Positions 1 to 11,064 of a DNA stretch of 64,000 bases are shown here, piece by piece. The stretch lies in assembly GCA_964019695.1 (NCBI GenBank), contig OZ026515.1:139435549-139499548 (forward strand). Reading direction: 5' to 3'. The notes under the pieces are model-generated. The model searched no databases. It was not told the DNA's origin and was given only the letters and a program-made list of their open reading frames with translations. Position 1 is the stretch's first letter; every line of letters begins with the position of its first letter. This stretch comes from Loripinus fragilis (lineage: Eukaryota; Mollusca; Bivalvia; Lucinida; Lucinidae). The translations under genes were made by a program, and so were the position numbers.

Positions 1-660
1 CATGAGATTGAGTGAGAGCTTTCTCCGCACACTGTGTGGTCAGTCAGTGCCTTGATGGTGGTTCCTGGTGCTTCTGAAAAGGCGAGGCTGGGATAGTTTC
101 CTGGCGTTTCTGAAATAGGCGGGACTGGGGCATGCCGCCAAAATGTCAAGGTCTGACTGGCAATGGCGCAGTGACCCGAAAGGGTGGTTCCCGTGGACCC
201 ATCCCCTTGGGCAGCTTGTCTGTTTGGGACTCCCATCCCATCAGGTAGACCTATGTCTCTGCACTTGTGCTTAGTTATGTCTACACGGTTTGCCTGTTCC
301 GTACAAGCTTGCGGTGGTTTTTCTCCAGGCTCTCTGGTTTTCCCCACCACCTAAACAGGCCACGGCCGCCTTGCTGGTATTGTGCCAGCATGCTGGTTGC
401 TGTAAATAGTAAGCCCTTTTTTATCACATTTTTATAACCAGGCACTTTGCCTGTGGGGCGTGTCGTGAAACTACCCTTCCTGTATTTATGGCTTGAAGGG
501 GTGCGCCGATAAGTCAGCGGCGGAACTCTATACGACATACATACATACATACAGTCATACATAGCTGCATTACACACTGGAATCAGGTAGGAACATGTAA
601 ACAAAGCATTAATAAAAGCTGTCGTTAGGTAATCAGCAGACAACAAAAGCATGGAAATAG
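1..660. repeat. Possible SINE/MITE-like dispersed sequence with a short CATA microsatellite
   Basis: Positions 60-133 hold two imperfect copies of a phrase of the type TTCCTGGYGYTTCTGAAA. Positions 318-352 contain a TTTTCTCCAGGCTCTCTGG block, followed by a short GCTGTAAATAGTA end. That block resembles the 3' region of dispersed repeats seen in many invertebrate genomes; this is recalled likeness, not a search result. A (CATA)n run lies at about 536-552. The 123-codon minus-strand frame at 281-652 has no recognisable domain and is not annotated as a gene. Confidence 0.25.
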
Positions 661-1950
661 TTTAGTGTAGGTACCAGAAAATGCCAAAGGTAAGAATGCT
701 CTATGAATGCTTCGCAGATGCAGTGTTTTCGTTATACATGTACCATTAACAGTGCCGCAGCGCGATAAGTAAAGCAAGCCCGATTGTGACTTTGATCCTG
801 ACCTGTCCCCATACTTACATGTACTTGAAATTTATCATGAAGTATTTTTCAATATTTTCTTAGGTCATAGCCTCGTTGCACTAACTCTTTGTATACCAGT
901 TAATTTTACAAACAGTATAAATCCGGACGAAATGCCGCTGTAAGGGACATGACTAAAATACTGATGATAGGATGTATTACTTAATATTATTCATGGTTAT
1001 AGCCATAGTTTCAGTTCTCAAAATTGTCACTGATTTAAAAAAATCTTACTTGTTCTTAAGTTGTCCACTTGTTTCTTAGGTAGTCATTACCTACCTTGAA
1101 ATTATGAAAACAAGAAATGGAATTGTTTGTTAAGTGTTGAATCAGGGTTATTCAAGTCAATAAAGATAAAGATGGTGTTTGAGATGAACAGTGATATGAT
1201 TTAGTAACATTTATGTGATTACATCTGGAAGATTATCAAAACGAAGTTTGTGTTGCAAGAAGTAGCATATTACCATTCAGATATAATCTTTCTGTATATA
1301 TATAATATATGGTGTGTTGACGATATTGAGCTTCCCTAGTTAAAGGTGCCGTAAGGACTTTAAAGCTACACGTACCATGTTGCGTTGAGCTCATACATTA
1401 TATTAATGTAGACCCATGTCAGGTTGCTTCTTAAGGCACCGCTTAATTATCATACTTAAATACATGTCCTAACTAAAATCACATATGCATAATAAATAGT
1501 GAAACATTTCTCTTATTTCTAAAACAATCCGTGGTATTGTGTTCCCTGTTTGTCATTCTTGGTGACTCCAACCTTGTATGTGGCGTTCGTCTGTCTTTAC
1601 GCAAGTCAGGTGACAGTGCATACTACCGAAGCGTGTTAGTCGGTTGTATTTGTGTGGACTGTCACTGGCTAGCAGGTTGTTGGCGACACACAGGGTTGGT
1701 GACAGATAGCTTGACAAAAAGGAAAACGGGACAGTCAATAGGAAACATAGCATTCACCCGTTGCACGCTTGTGCGTTATTATTTGGCTGACCCTTTACAA
1801 ACTGTAATAGCTCATACAGGGCTCGCACATTACATAATTTAGGGTCCGTTCCATCATATAGTTTTGGCGTCACGTCCATCCCGTTACACCGCATTTGTAG
1901 GCCATGGTCAACTAAATTTATAAAAAATCCTTAAGTTTTATCTCATATTT
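661..1950. other. AT-rich sequence without a recognisable feature
   Basis: No repeat pair, RNA gene or protein-like frame could be supported. The 103-codon plus-strand frame at 1531-1842 and its minus-strand shadow show no motif and no composition change against their surroundings. Confidence 0.5.
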
Positions 1951-3458
1951 CTACATTATTTCATTTTGCGTCGTCCTAGCACAACGCATTATGAAATATA
2001 TAATTTTGAAAAGTATGAAAATTGATTGACTTTTCTGACAGCAATTCATATAGTGGTTTATTCACATACAAAACGCTTATTCTAAGATGTCTGTAAATGA
2101 ATCACAGGAACAGAATTTTTATAGTGATATATTTAAATATTATTCAGCCATTTAATGCAAAATATACATTAAAACAGAATATTCATTTTATATTATTACA
2201 TTATTTCATTTTGCATTGTCCTAGCACAACGCATTATGACATATTGTTATAATTCTAAAAATATGGAAAAATAATAGTTTTTCTGACAGCAATTCATAAA
2301 GTGGTTTATTCAGGTACAAAACACCTCTTTTAATATGTCTGTAAATGAATCCCCTGAACAGAATTTATATAGTGATATACTTAAATAGTATTCAACCATC
2401 TAACGCAAAACATACTTTAAAACAGAATATTAATTTCATATTATTACATTATTTCATTTTGCGTTGTCCTAGCACAACGCATTATGAAATAATGTTATAA
2501 TTCTGAAAAGTATGAAAAATAAATGACTTTTCTGACACAATTCATAAAGTGGTTTATTCACATACAAGACACCTATTTTAATATGTCTGTAAACAAATCC
2601 CCTGAACAGAATTTATATAGTGATATGTTTAAATGGTATTCAACCATCTAACGCAAAACATACTTTAAAAACAGAATTTTTATTTCATATTATAACATTA
2701 GCCAGAGTGACACCCATTACTACTAACATTATTTCATTTTGCGTTGTCCTAGCACAACACAATATGAAATGTTATAATTCTGAAAAGGTATGTAAATAAT
2801 TGATTTTACTGACATCAATTCATAAAGTGGTTTATTCACATACAGAACTCTTATTTTAATATCGCTGTAAATGAATCCCATGAACAGAATTAATATAGTG
2901 TTATATTTTATTATTATTTAGCCATCTTATGCAAATATACTTAAAAATCCTTAAGCTTTATTTCCTATTATTACATTATTTCATTTTGCGGTGTCCTAGT
3001 ACAACACAAAATGAAATAATGTAATAACACTGACAAGTATGAAAAATGATTATTTTTTCTTACAGCAATTCTAACAATTCACGCTTTTCTTTTAAATTAT
3101 GTCCGTAAATAAATTAAATGAACTGAATTAATAAACAAAAGTATTGTTATATTTATACAGTATTCAACCATCTATAAAAGCATACTTTAAAAACCCTTAA
3201 GATTGATTTCGTATTTTTACAATATTTCTTTTTGCATTGTCCTAGTACACCACTTTTTGAAATAATGAAATAATTCTGACAAGTAAAAAAACCTGATTTC
3301 TTTTTCTGACATGCATTCTTAAATAGGTTTATTCACATGCAAAAGGCCTTTTAATGTTTTAATTTATCCCATGAACTGAATGAATACATATTTATACAGT
3401 ATTCAACTGTCTGATAATAACATACTCAACATAACTTACTAATATTTATTCCATATTA
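1951..3458. repeat. AT-rich tandem satellite, about 247-bp unit, hairpin in each unit
   Basis: The phrase ACATTATTTCATTTTGCG or a close variant recurs at about 1953, 2198, 2446, 2726, 2973 and 3219, and its first bases at 3458. Spacings are 245, 248, 280, 247, 246 and 239. The 280-bp spacing comes from about 32 extra bases (GCCAGAGTGACACCC region, about 2700-2725). Each unit starts with an imperfect palindrome, TTTCATTTTGCGTTGT / CCTAGC / ACAACGCAttATGAAA: arms of about 16 bases and a 6-base loop. Later units diverge more, so the array looks old at its right end. It is split at 3458 by the TIR element and resumes at 4519. Confidence 0.85.
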
Positions 3459-4518
3459 CAGTGAGCCACTTAAGCTACGCCCCACATTTTCAGGGCCCAC
3501 ATTTTTGACAAAATGCTGGAATAAAACCTTCTCTATGATCATTTACGTCTGTTGGCATTTTATCTGTTTGATGACACAGACAAAAATATCAAAATCACTC
3601 ATGTGATTCATTCTGCAAAGTTGAAAGCAATTTTGACAAAAATGCTCGTGCAACCTGAGCGTCTATATTTTCTATTTGCGTTTTGCGCTAAGAATTATCC
3701 ATGGTGATCGCTGTGACAGAAAAATACCCAAACGAATTGTTTTATTCAAGTAAAATCCCTCTGTTTGCTCGTTGAAATTAGTAACACTGTTACTTTTTTG
3801 AAGAAATGCTCGTTTTGATGTCATATGAACGTCAGTTACAATAATCAAACAGGTTTTTCTTCGCAAATTGTTTTGTTATGAGTCACTCGTTGACATAGAT
3901 GTTACAGTATTAAACACTTAAACATCTTATCATTGACACGTCTTACAGCCTTGGTAGTAGTGGCGTCATCACTAAGGGCAACACCTTGACGCAAATAAAT
4001 CCATTTTATTTTTTTAGGAAACTAAACAGCAGATAAATGGTTGTTTAAAATTAAATCATAAAAGAAGTGTTTTGATAACTAGTTTACTCAGAATCCTACA
4101 AAATTTTAACTAACTTTAAAAAAGTAATAAAATCAACTTTTTTCAAACCTTGGTCAGCTGGTAACCAAAACAGTAAAACGTATAAAAACTGTAAAAGTTA
4201 GTAAACTCATTCCAGTCTTAGATATTGCCAAGAATAAATCGGCTCTTATCTCTGATATTGCAGAAATTCAACCCTAAAAAAATTGCAATGTGAATTGAGT
4301 TTCATTCGGAATAATGCAATGTGAAATGGTGTTTTGAGGGTAGTGACCTTCAAGATCCATATTCTCACTTTTTACTCGTCTGATCACATTAAAATTTCTA
4401 TGGATAATGCAAATATAGACGCAATTTAAGCTGGTAGTCACAGAATAAAAAAAAAACATATGACTTTTTAGAGTAATTTTACATTTTATAAGTGGTGTGT
4501 AAGTAAAGTGGCTCACTG
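3459..4518. mobile_element. Non-autonomous TIR element (copy A) with TA target duplication
   Basis: The ends are CAGTGAGCCACTT and its inverse AAGTGGCTCACTG, flanked on both sides by TA (3457-3458 and 4519-4520). The element sits inside one unit of the AT-rich satellite. Its length is 1060 bp. TA duplication fits Tc1/mariner-like or similar cut-and-paste transposons; that class assignment is an inference. No transposase-like frame was seen. A second copy lies in opposite orientation at 6343-9535: the left end here matches the reverse complement of the right end there over more than 80 bases with scattered changes. Confidence 0.8.
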
Positions 4519-4770
4519 TATTACAGTATTTCATTTGCGTTGTCCTAGCACAACGCATAATGAAATAATGAAATAATTCTAACAAGTATGAAGAATAAAT
4601 TAATTTTTCTAACAGCAATTTTTACAGCAGATTATTCTCATGCAAAACGCCCCAAACATAAGTATGTTAGTAAATAAATCCCATGACAAGAACAAGAAAT
4701 GAAGTGATTTAATATAGTGTTATATTTATAAGGTATTTATTAATGAACCATCTCATGCCAAATACATTTT
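4519..4770. repeat. Last unit of the AT-rich satellite, right of the TIR element
   Basis: The satellite phrase TTTCATTTGCGTTGTCCTAGC resumes directly after the TA at 4519-4520, followed by the ACAACGCATAATGAAA arm and the rest of the unit. It then fades out near 4770. Together with 3458 this shows the transposon split one unit. Confidence 0.75.
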
Positions 4771-6342
4771 TCCAAAATGCTTTAATTTGATCATTAACAA
4801 TTCCCCTGACAAACAAAATTCAAAAGAGTGGACCCAGGGCTGGTCCAATACTTTTTGGGAGCTTGATCATTAAATAATTTTTATGGTAATTCTCCTATTT
4901 TCCGCTAATTCAAGAAAGTGTTGTTGAAACTATGAAGTACTGGTTAGTCGCTGCGTCATGGTTCGCCATTTAAAACGTGTGGTAAGGTGAAACATGTGTA
5001 AAATTGTAAAATTTCCAAAATCCTGAACTTTAAAAAATGCAGTTTGCCTACATTAACTTACAAATCAAGTTCAAATGCTCAATTGTCTTTTGATAAACTG
5101 ATAATAAACCAGAGAATCTATCATAATCTGCCTAATTTAGCATTTTGGTCTGGCTTTCTATGGTAAGTCAGCCTAAAAATCTTGAATTCAGGATTCTGAA
5201 TTCATATTTATTTCATGTTTTACTGAAAAAAATAACAAAATGCTTATTTACCCGAGCTGATGCTGCCCGTTATTTCAATACCATAACAACCCACTCACGG
5301 AAATCCATATTGGCCCTCGTGGGCCCTCCCACGCATCCATGTCGACCCTCGCATGCATCATCAGCGTCACAAATAACGTCATTCACGTCGCTGCAATGTT
5401 CAGGCCAGCGTGTAAACATGTTATAATTTTTGGACGGCCGCCGCATTAGCAGGCATATCAGTCAGTCTCTCTGTCATTGCCCTAGGGACTATTTAACCTC
5501 TGGCCTTAAGGCCCTCACGCAAATAAGGAGACACTTGTCCGATATACGGCATCATTTGTAATGCGGTGGTGACCATTGTTCTAAATTGTACCCTTCTCAC
5601 TGTTCCAATCTAAGGGGCCGTTTCATCCTGGTTTGGTATTCAGGGATGAACTGTTGTGAACCATGTCACAATAGTGGACAACCTTGGCGAAACAGTAAGA
5701 ACAGTGTTGAACCTTGTTCCTAGATGTTGAAAACAACTGGGAGTGACCTGGAAGGCTGTCAAATATAGTAAGCCGGGACTACACCCGCAACATCCGTGTC
5801 TCCACTGTGATAAACCGAGCGTGTTGAAGACACCTTCCCCCCCCCCCCCCCCCCCAGTTTGCCCCGGTGTTAGGCCGGTAGAGCCCCAATGAAGAACTGT
5901 AGCGTCATGGTTCACACCGGTTGAGAAAGGTATTGACATGGTTTGAGCCAGTAAAGCCCCGTTCATACCCCAAAAATGTCCGTGCTACTTCGGTTGGGCC
6001 TGGTAGAGCCCCTGTCTGTCCCAGTTAAACAAACTCTGTATATGTATATTATAATATGAAAGGTCTAGAAAAAACAGGGCTATATCGGAGTACCATCGGT
6101 AAGGTGAGAATGCAATTCATTTTTTGGCAAAATGCACAATATCAGGATGTACTGTGGCTACATAGGCACAGTGAGAACGAGGCTTAAACGTTCATAGGCT
6201 TAAATGAGAGCATAAGTGCAAAAATGTGAAGGAAAGAAGAAAAAATAGGTCATTTCAATTTCAAACTTATTCTATGAAATTTCAAGATTATATCTGTAAT
6301 TTAACTTAAACGAGTGAAGATGGCTATCTTCTTTCAACATTA
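4771..6342. other. Non-coding stretch with small palindromes and a poly-C tract
   Basis: It holds a palindrome TGAATTCAG / GAT / TCTGAATTCA at about 5183-5203, a poly-C run at about 5837-5856, and three spaced phrases like GGTAGAGCCCC (about 5876, 5951, 6003). The 108-codon minus-strand frame at 5640-5966 runs through the poly-C as poly-Gly and has no domain. No gene was supported. Confidence 0.45.
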
Positions 6343-6798
6343 CAGTGAGCCACTTTAGTTACGCACCACTTATAAAATGTAAAATTATTCAAAAAGAAAT
6401 AGGATATTTTTAATCTGAGACTACCAGCGTAAAGCGAATCTCTAGTTACATTAGCCACTGAAAATTTATTATGATCAGATCAGAACCAAATGAGAAAATG
6501 GGTCTTGAAGGGCACTACCCTCAAAACACCATTTCACATTGCATTATTTCGAATGAACCTTAGATAACATTGCACTTTTTTCAGGGTCGAATTTCTGCTA
6601 TGCCAGAGATAAGAACCGATTTATTCTTGGCAATATCTAAGACTGTAATGTGTTTGTTAAATTTATAAAAAAATTAACGTTTTACTAGTTTGGTTCCCAG
6701 TAGGCCAAGGTTTGAAAAAGTTGATTTAAATACTTTTTTTAAAGTTAGGTAAAATTTGTATGATTCTTAGTAAACCAGCTATCAAAACACTTCTTTTT

Positions 6799-8938
6799 AT
6801 GCCCCCAAAGGAACTTTGGGAGGCATATAGTAATCGCACTGTCCGTCCGTGTGTCCGTCCGTGTGTCCGTCCCGCTTCGTGTCCGGTGCATATCTCCAAT
6901 ATTCTTTGAGGTAGGAATTCCACACATACCATTTTGGGTCACTGTGACCTTGACCTCTGACCTAGTTTTAAGAATTTTTGTGTTCAGAGCATATCTCTTA
7001 TATTCTTGGAGGTAGGAATTCCAAATTTGGAGTGTATATGCATCTTGGGATGGTGGAGTCTCACATATTATTTTCTGGCCACTGTGACCTTGACCTCTGA
7101 CCTAGTTTTAATAATAATTGTGTCAGGAGCATATCTCTTATATTATTTGAGAAGGGAATCCCAAATTTGGTGTGTGGATGCATCTTGGGATGACGGAGTG
7201 TCGCGTAACATTTTCGGGTCACTGTGACCTTGACCTCTGACCTAGTTTTTAGAATAATCGTGTCCGGAGCATATCTCTTATATTATTTGAGGTAGGAATT
7301 TCAAATTTGGTGTGTGGATGCATCTTGGGATGACGAAGTGTCGCATTCCATAATTGGGTCACTGTGACCTTGAACTTGACCTCTGACCTAGTTTCTAAAA
7401 ACTGCATTGAGTCTGGTGCATATCTCCTATATTCTATGAGATAGGAATTCCAAATTTGGTGTGTAAATTCATCTTGGGATGGCGGAGTGTCACATACCAT
7501 TTTCGGGTCACTGTGACCTTGACCTTGAACTCTGACCTAGTTATTAGAATAATCGTGTCCGGAGCATATCTCTAATAATATTTGAGCTAGGAATCTCAAA
7601 TTTGGTGTGATGATGCATCTTGAGATGACAAAGTGTCATGTACCATAATTGGGTCACTGTGACCTTGAACTTGACCTATGACCTAGTTTTTATAATTATC
7701 GTGTCCGGAGCATATCTCTTATATTATTTGAGGTAGGAATCTCAAATTTGGTGTGTGAATGCATCTTGGGATGGGGAAGTGTCGCACACCATAATTGGGT
7801 CACTTTGACCTTGAACTTGACCTTTGACCAAATTTCTAGAAACTGCATTGTGTCTGGTGCATATCTCCTATATTCTTTTAGATAAGAATTCCAAATTTGG
7901 TGTCCAAATGCATCTTGAGATGACGGAGTGTCACACATACCATTTTGGGTCACTGTGACCTTGACCTCTGACCTAGTTTTAAGAATTTTTGTGTTCAGAG
8001 CATATCTCTTATATTCTTGGAGGTAGGAATTCCAAATTTGGAGTGTATATGCATCTTGGGATGGTGGAGTCTCACATATTATTTTCTGGCCACTGTGACC
8101 TTGACCTCTGACCTAGTTTTAATAATAATTGTGTCAGGAGCATATCTCTTATATTATTTGAGAAGGGAATCCCAAATTTGGTGTGTGAATGCATCTTGGG
8201 ATGGTTGAGTGTCTTGTACCATTTTCGGTCACTGTGACCTTGACCTCTGACCTAGTTTTAATAATAATTGTGTCAGGAGCATATCTCTTTTATTATTTGA
8301 GATAGGAATCCCAAATTTGGTGTGTGAATGCATCTTGGGGTAGTGGAATGACTTGTACCATTTACAAGTCACTGTGACCTTGACCTCTGGCCTAGTTTTT
8401 AGAAAAATCATGTCCAGAGCATATCTCTTATATCATTAAAGGTAGGAATCCCAAATTTGGTGGGTGGATGCAACTTTAGATGGTGGAGTGTCACAAACGT
8501 TTTTTGGGTCACTTTGACCTTGACCTCTGACCTAGTTTGTAGAATAATGGTGTCCAGAACATATCTCTTATATTATTTGGGAATCCAAAATTTGCTGTAT
8601 GGATACATCTTTAGATGCTGATGTGTAGTGCACCATTTTTAGGTCACTGTGATCTTGACCTATGACCTAGTTTCTAGAATAATGGTGACGGGAGAATATC
8701 TCCTATATTATTTGATGTAGGAATCCCAAATTTGGTGTGTTGATTCCTCTTGGGATGGCGGAGTGGTGCGTACCATTTTGGGTCACTTTGACCTTGACAT
8801 TGACTTCTGGGCTCATTTCTAGGTTTATCGTGTCTGGAGCATATCTCCTACTAGATTACTGCTAACTTTCCTCAAATCTGTCTTATGCTTGACCAATTCC
8901 TTTGGGGGCATTCGTCACGTGACTGTGACATTTCTTGT
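6799..8938. mobile_element. Nested element carrying 14 tandem ~140-bp units
   Basis: ATGCCCCCAAAGGAA at 6799-6813 is inverted as TTCCTTTGGGGCA-type sequence at 8897-8910, about 28 bases short of the right junction. Copy A (about 4041-4092, reverse complement) shows the uninterrupted site, CACTTCTTTTATGATTTAATT. The interior is a tandem array with unit anchors (ACTGTGACCTTGACC) at about 6941, 7081, 7221, 7361, 7510, 7656, 7802, 7952, 8092, 8231, 8371, 8511, 8645 and 8785. The first unit is preceded by GTCCGTCCGTGTGTCC runs. A segment near 6930-7190 is repeated almost exactly 1011 bp downstream (7941-8201), so seven units were duplicated together recently. All reading frames here are shadows of the array. 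Confidence 0.8.
6937..8810. promoter_or_regulatory. Repeated triple TGACCT half-sites (nuclear-receptor-like)
   Basis: Each 140-bp unit begins with a variant of TGACCTTGACCTCTGACCT. On the minus strand this reads AGGTCA-G-AGGTCA-AGGTCA: a direct repeat with 1-base spacing, followed by a TCAAGGTCA extended half-site. The triplet is intact at seven anchors (6941, 7081, 7221, 7952, 8092, 8231, 8511), altered or expanded in the others. AGGTCA is the known half-site of nuclear receptors (RXR/HNF4-type direct repeats; ERR/NR5A-type extended sites). Whether any receptor binds here is unknown; the array may simply be repeat consensus. Confidence 0.3.
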
Positions 8939-9536
8939 TATAATTTAATTTTAAACAACCATGTATCTGCCATTTATTTTCGAAAAAAAATAATGGATTT
9001 ATTGGCGTCACGGTGTTGACGTTAGTGATGACGTCACTAATACCAAGGCTATAAGACAGGACAATGATAAGATGTTTTAGTGTTTTGACACTTCTATGTC
9101 CACAAGTGACTCATAAAAAGACAATTTACGAAGGAAAATCTGTTCGATTATTTTAACTGACGTTAATATGACGTCAAAACGAGCTTTTTTTTAAACAGTA
9201 ATATTGTTACTGATTTCAACGACCAAAAAAGGGGGTTTACATAAAACAATTGGTTTGGGTATTTTTCTGTCACAATGATCACCATGGATAATGCCTAGCA
9301 CAAAAAGCAAGTAGAAAATATAGACGTTCAGATTGCACGTGCAGTCGTGCACTTTCGTCAAAACTGCCTTTGGCGTAGCAGAATGATTCACATGAGTAAT
9401 TCCGATGTTTTCTTTTATGTCATCAAACAGATTAAATCTCAACAAATATATTATCATAGAGAATGTTCGATTCCAGAATTTTTGTGAAAAAATGTGGACC
9501 CTTAAAAAGTGGTGAGTAACTAAAGTGGCTCACTGT

Positions 9537-9645
9537 ATTTCATTTTGCGTTGATAGGCACCATATCGAAGCAAAATGAAATAATCGTATTATTGCATCTT
9601 TACTTCATTTTGCGTCGCCGTTGACAACACAAAATGAAATAAAAA
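9537..9645. repeat. Two hairpins with TTTCATTTTGC arms
   Basis: The first pairs TTTCATTTTGC with GCAAAATGAAA around a 21-base loop (about 9538-9580). The second pairs TTCATTTTG with CAAAATGAA (about 9603-9637). The arms match the satellite hairpin at 1951-3458 but the loops differ completely, so only the arm motif is conserved. Confidence 0.6.
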
Positions 9646-9905
9646 AATCAAAAATAAAATAAATTATTACATTATTTCAAAACGTGTTGCAAAAAATTTG
9701 AATTTCTAAAGTTCAGGATTTTGGAAACTATGAACTTTCGCCCATGTATTATTGCAATCATATTGATGATGAAGGGAGAGCTGGTTGCTTTACCTTAATT
9801 GTGTGACTGTCGTTGTTCTGTGGGCCTTCCTCACGTCATAGGGCTAGATAGGCAAATGTATTTAGCATAAAATTGCAATTATTTTCTTACCCATCAGTGT
9901 AAACA
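9646..9905. other. AT-rich spacer
   Basis: No feature supported beyond scattered A/T runs. Confidence 0.4.
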
Positions 9906-10035
9906 TGTGTTTTGGGTGCCCAAAAGAACCGTCTCATCGAGACGGTTCTTTTGAGTATCCACAGCATATGTTTGGTTGAGAAATAAGTAATATTATTTTC
10001 TGTAACGCACTCTTATCTGGCGGCCTGTCACGGTG
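9906..10035 (+). repeat. Dispersed hairpin repeat, copy 1
   Basis: A perfect 15-bp stem (CAAAAGAACCGTCTC, loop ATC, inverse arm; 9921-9953) is followed by GAGTATCCACAGCATATG and TTTGGTTGAGAAATAAG. Copies with the same flanks but different stems occur at 60296-60440 and 61604-61745. The sequence reads as a small repeat family in which the stem varies. Confidence 0.7.
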
Positions 10036-10145
10036 CTGTATGTTGGTCTGCAGTTGGTAGTTGTGGCTTTTCCCGATCACAATCATTTACATTTTGAATG
10101 CTTCAACAATATTAGCTTGGATTGATGTCAGATATAGACAATATG
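10036..10145. other. Unassigned spacer
   Basis: No feature seen. Confidence 0.3.
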
Positions 10146-10216
10146 TAGTCTCTCTCATAACAAAACAAAACTAAATCTGCAACAAAGGAGCACAATTAGA
10201 ACCCATTGGAATGGCT
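10146..10216 (-). pseudogene. Scrap of Penelope-like reverse transcriptase
   Basis: About 70 bases match the RT copy at about 25205-25275, with roughly one change per seven bases. On the minus strand they read PMGSNCAPL, then after a 1-base deletion ADLVLFCYER; the longer copy has PMGTNCAPL...ADLFLFCYER. This is the RT palm segment just upstream of the catalytic YLDD. No further RT sequence flanks it. Sequence at about 10255-10300 contains CCTTAAGCAAGACACTTG, a phrase common in dispersed invertebrate repeats (recalled, not searched). Confidence 0.75.
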
Positions 10217-10510
10217 TCAAGGACCTCACACGAAGTTTCGCAAGCATCACTGAGCTGTGTCCTTAAGCAAGACACTTGTCCCCTGCTTAGTGCTGGTTCA
10301 ACCCAGGAAACCCCATCCAGACTGAAAAATTGTTGACTTGGGTCTAAAGAATTAAATCAAACAAAACAAAATGAATTCACATTTAATCTTGAATCCCCTG
10401 TTATCCTAGTAGTTGCATGTATATATTTAAAGTTGATGAAGTTAAACAAGCAAGTATTTTGTTTTATTTGATACTATTAGTTATTCTAGTTTGTCCATTT
10501 GTAATGTGAT
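10217..10510. other. Spacer with possible repeat fragment
   Basis: Apart from the CCTTAAGCAAGACACTTG phrase near 10260 nothing could be assigned. Confidence 0.3.
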
Positions 10511-11064
10511 ATTACTTGACTTTTCGCTTACTGTAAAGGCGGCGCCTCATGAATGCGTAATTAGGAGTAGTCAACCTTAGGCATAGATAAGAGCTGAAAA
10601 TGAGGCGTGGTGTTATTCAAAAGTAACTGTATCATCTTGTGCCACAACCTTAGTCATTATTTAGTCCTTAAAATGCCAGCAAAATAACTGCATCTGAAAA
10701 TGTTTATTTAACATAGGCAGGGATGCAAACATTGTGGACCCAGATCAGACTGCTCCTACAGGAGCAGTCTGATCTGGACCCAAACTGTTTATCTATGAGG
10801 TTTCAAATAGGTTAGTGGACGACAAAAACATACTTTTTGTGATTATTCGCTTTAAGGGTTAATAAATGCGAGTTCAGTGTGTATACGGTTTGGATTTTCA
10901 TGAAATGCACGCACGTTTGCGCGGCTCAAAAAACTTGTTAACTCTTTACCAAATTATAAAAAAAAACACCTGATTTCCCTTCCTTAGCAGATGGAATAGC
11001 CGAACCACACCCAGATATGAATATTAAAGTTGCCGCCTTTACAGTAAGCGAAAAGTCAGGTAAT
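10511..11064. mobile_element. MITE with ~33-bp TIRs, containing a nested palindrome repeat
   Basis: GACTTTTCGCTTACTGTAAA and the following GGCGGC (10518-10543) are exactly inverted at 11032-11057; the match extends outward as TATTACYTGAC with one mismatch. The element is about 550 bp. A target duplication could not be fixed because the flank is itself palindromic. Positions 10720-10860 hold a separate palindrome repeat: CAGATCAGACTGCTCCT at 10741-10757 against its inverse at 10760-10776, with a relative at 22544-22640. The 74-codon minus-strand frame here is not credible as a gene. Confidence 0.7.

Larger units (their letters stand above)
6343..9535. mobile_element. TIR element copy B (same family as 3459-4518), interrupted by a nested element
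   Basis: The ends CAGTGAGCCACTTTAGTTAC and GTAACTAAAGTGGCTCACTG are flanked by TA at 6341-6342 and 9536-9537. It is inverted relative to copy A. The outer parts (6343-6798 and about 8939-9535) align with copy A, while the middle 2.1 kb is absent there. Copy A therefore serves as the empty site for the nested insertion. Sequence flanking on the right again starts with TTTCATTTTGCG, so both copies sit beside that hairpin-forming motif. Confidence 0.8.

Noticed and set aside
5640..5966. 108-codon minus-strand frame with poly-Gly
   Set aside because: It reads through a poly-C run and has no motif.
7006..8208. Identical small proteins in two places (MEVGIPNLEC...)
   Set aside because: Both lie in the 140-bp array and are identical because of the 1011-bp duplication.
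6937..8810. CRISPR-like array
   Set aside because: Units are about 140 bp, diverged throughout, with no constant short repeat and unique spacers, in animal DNA.
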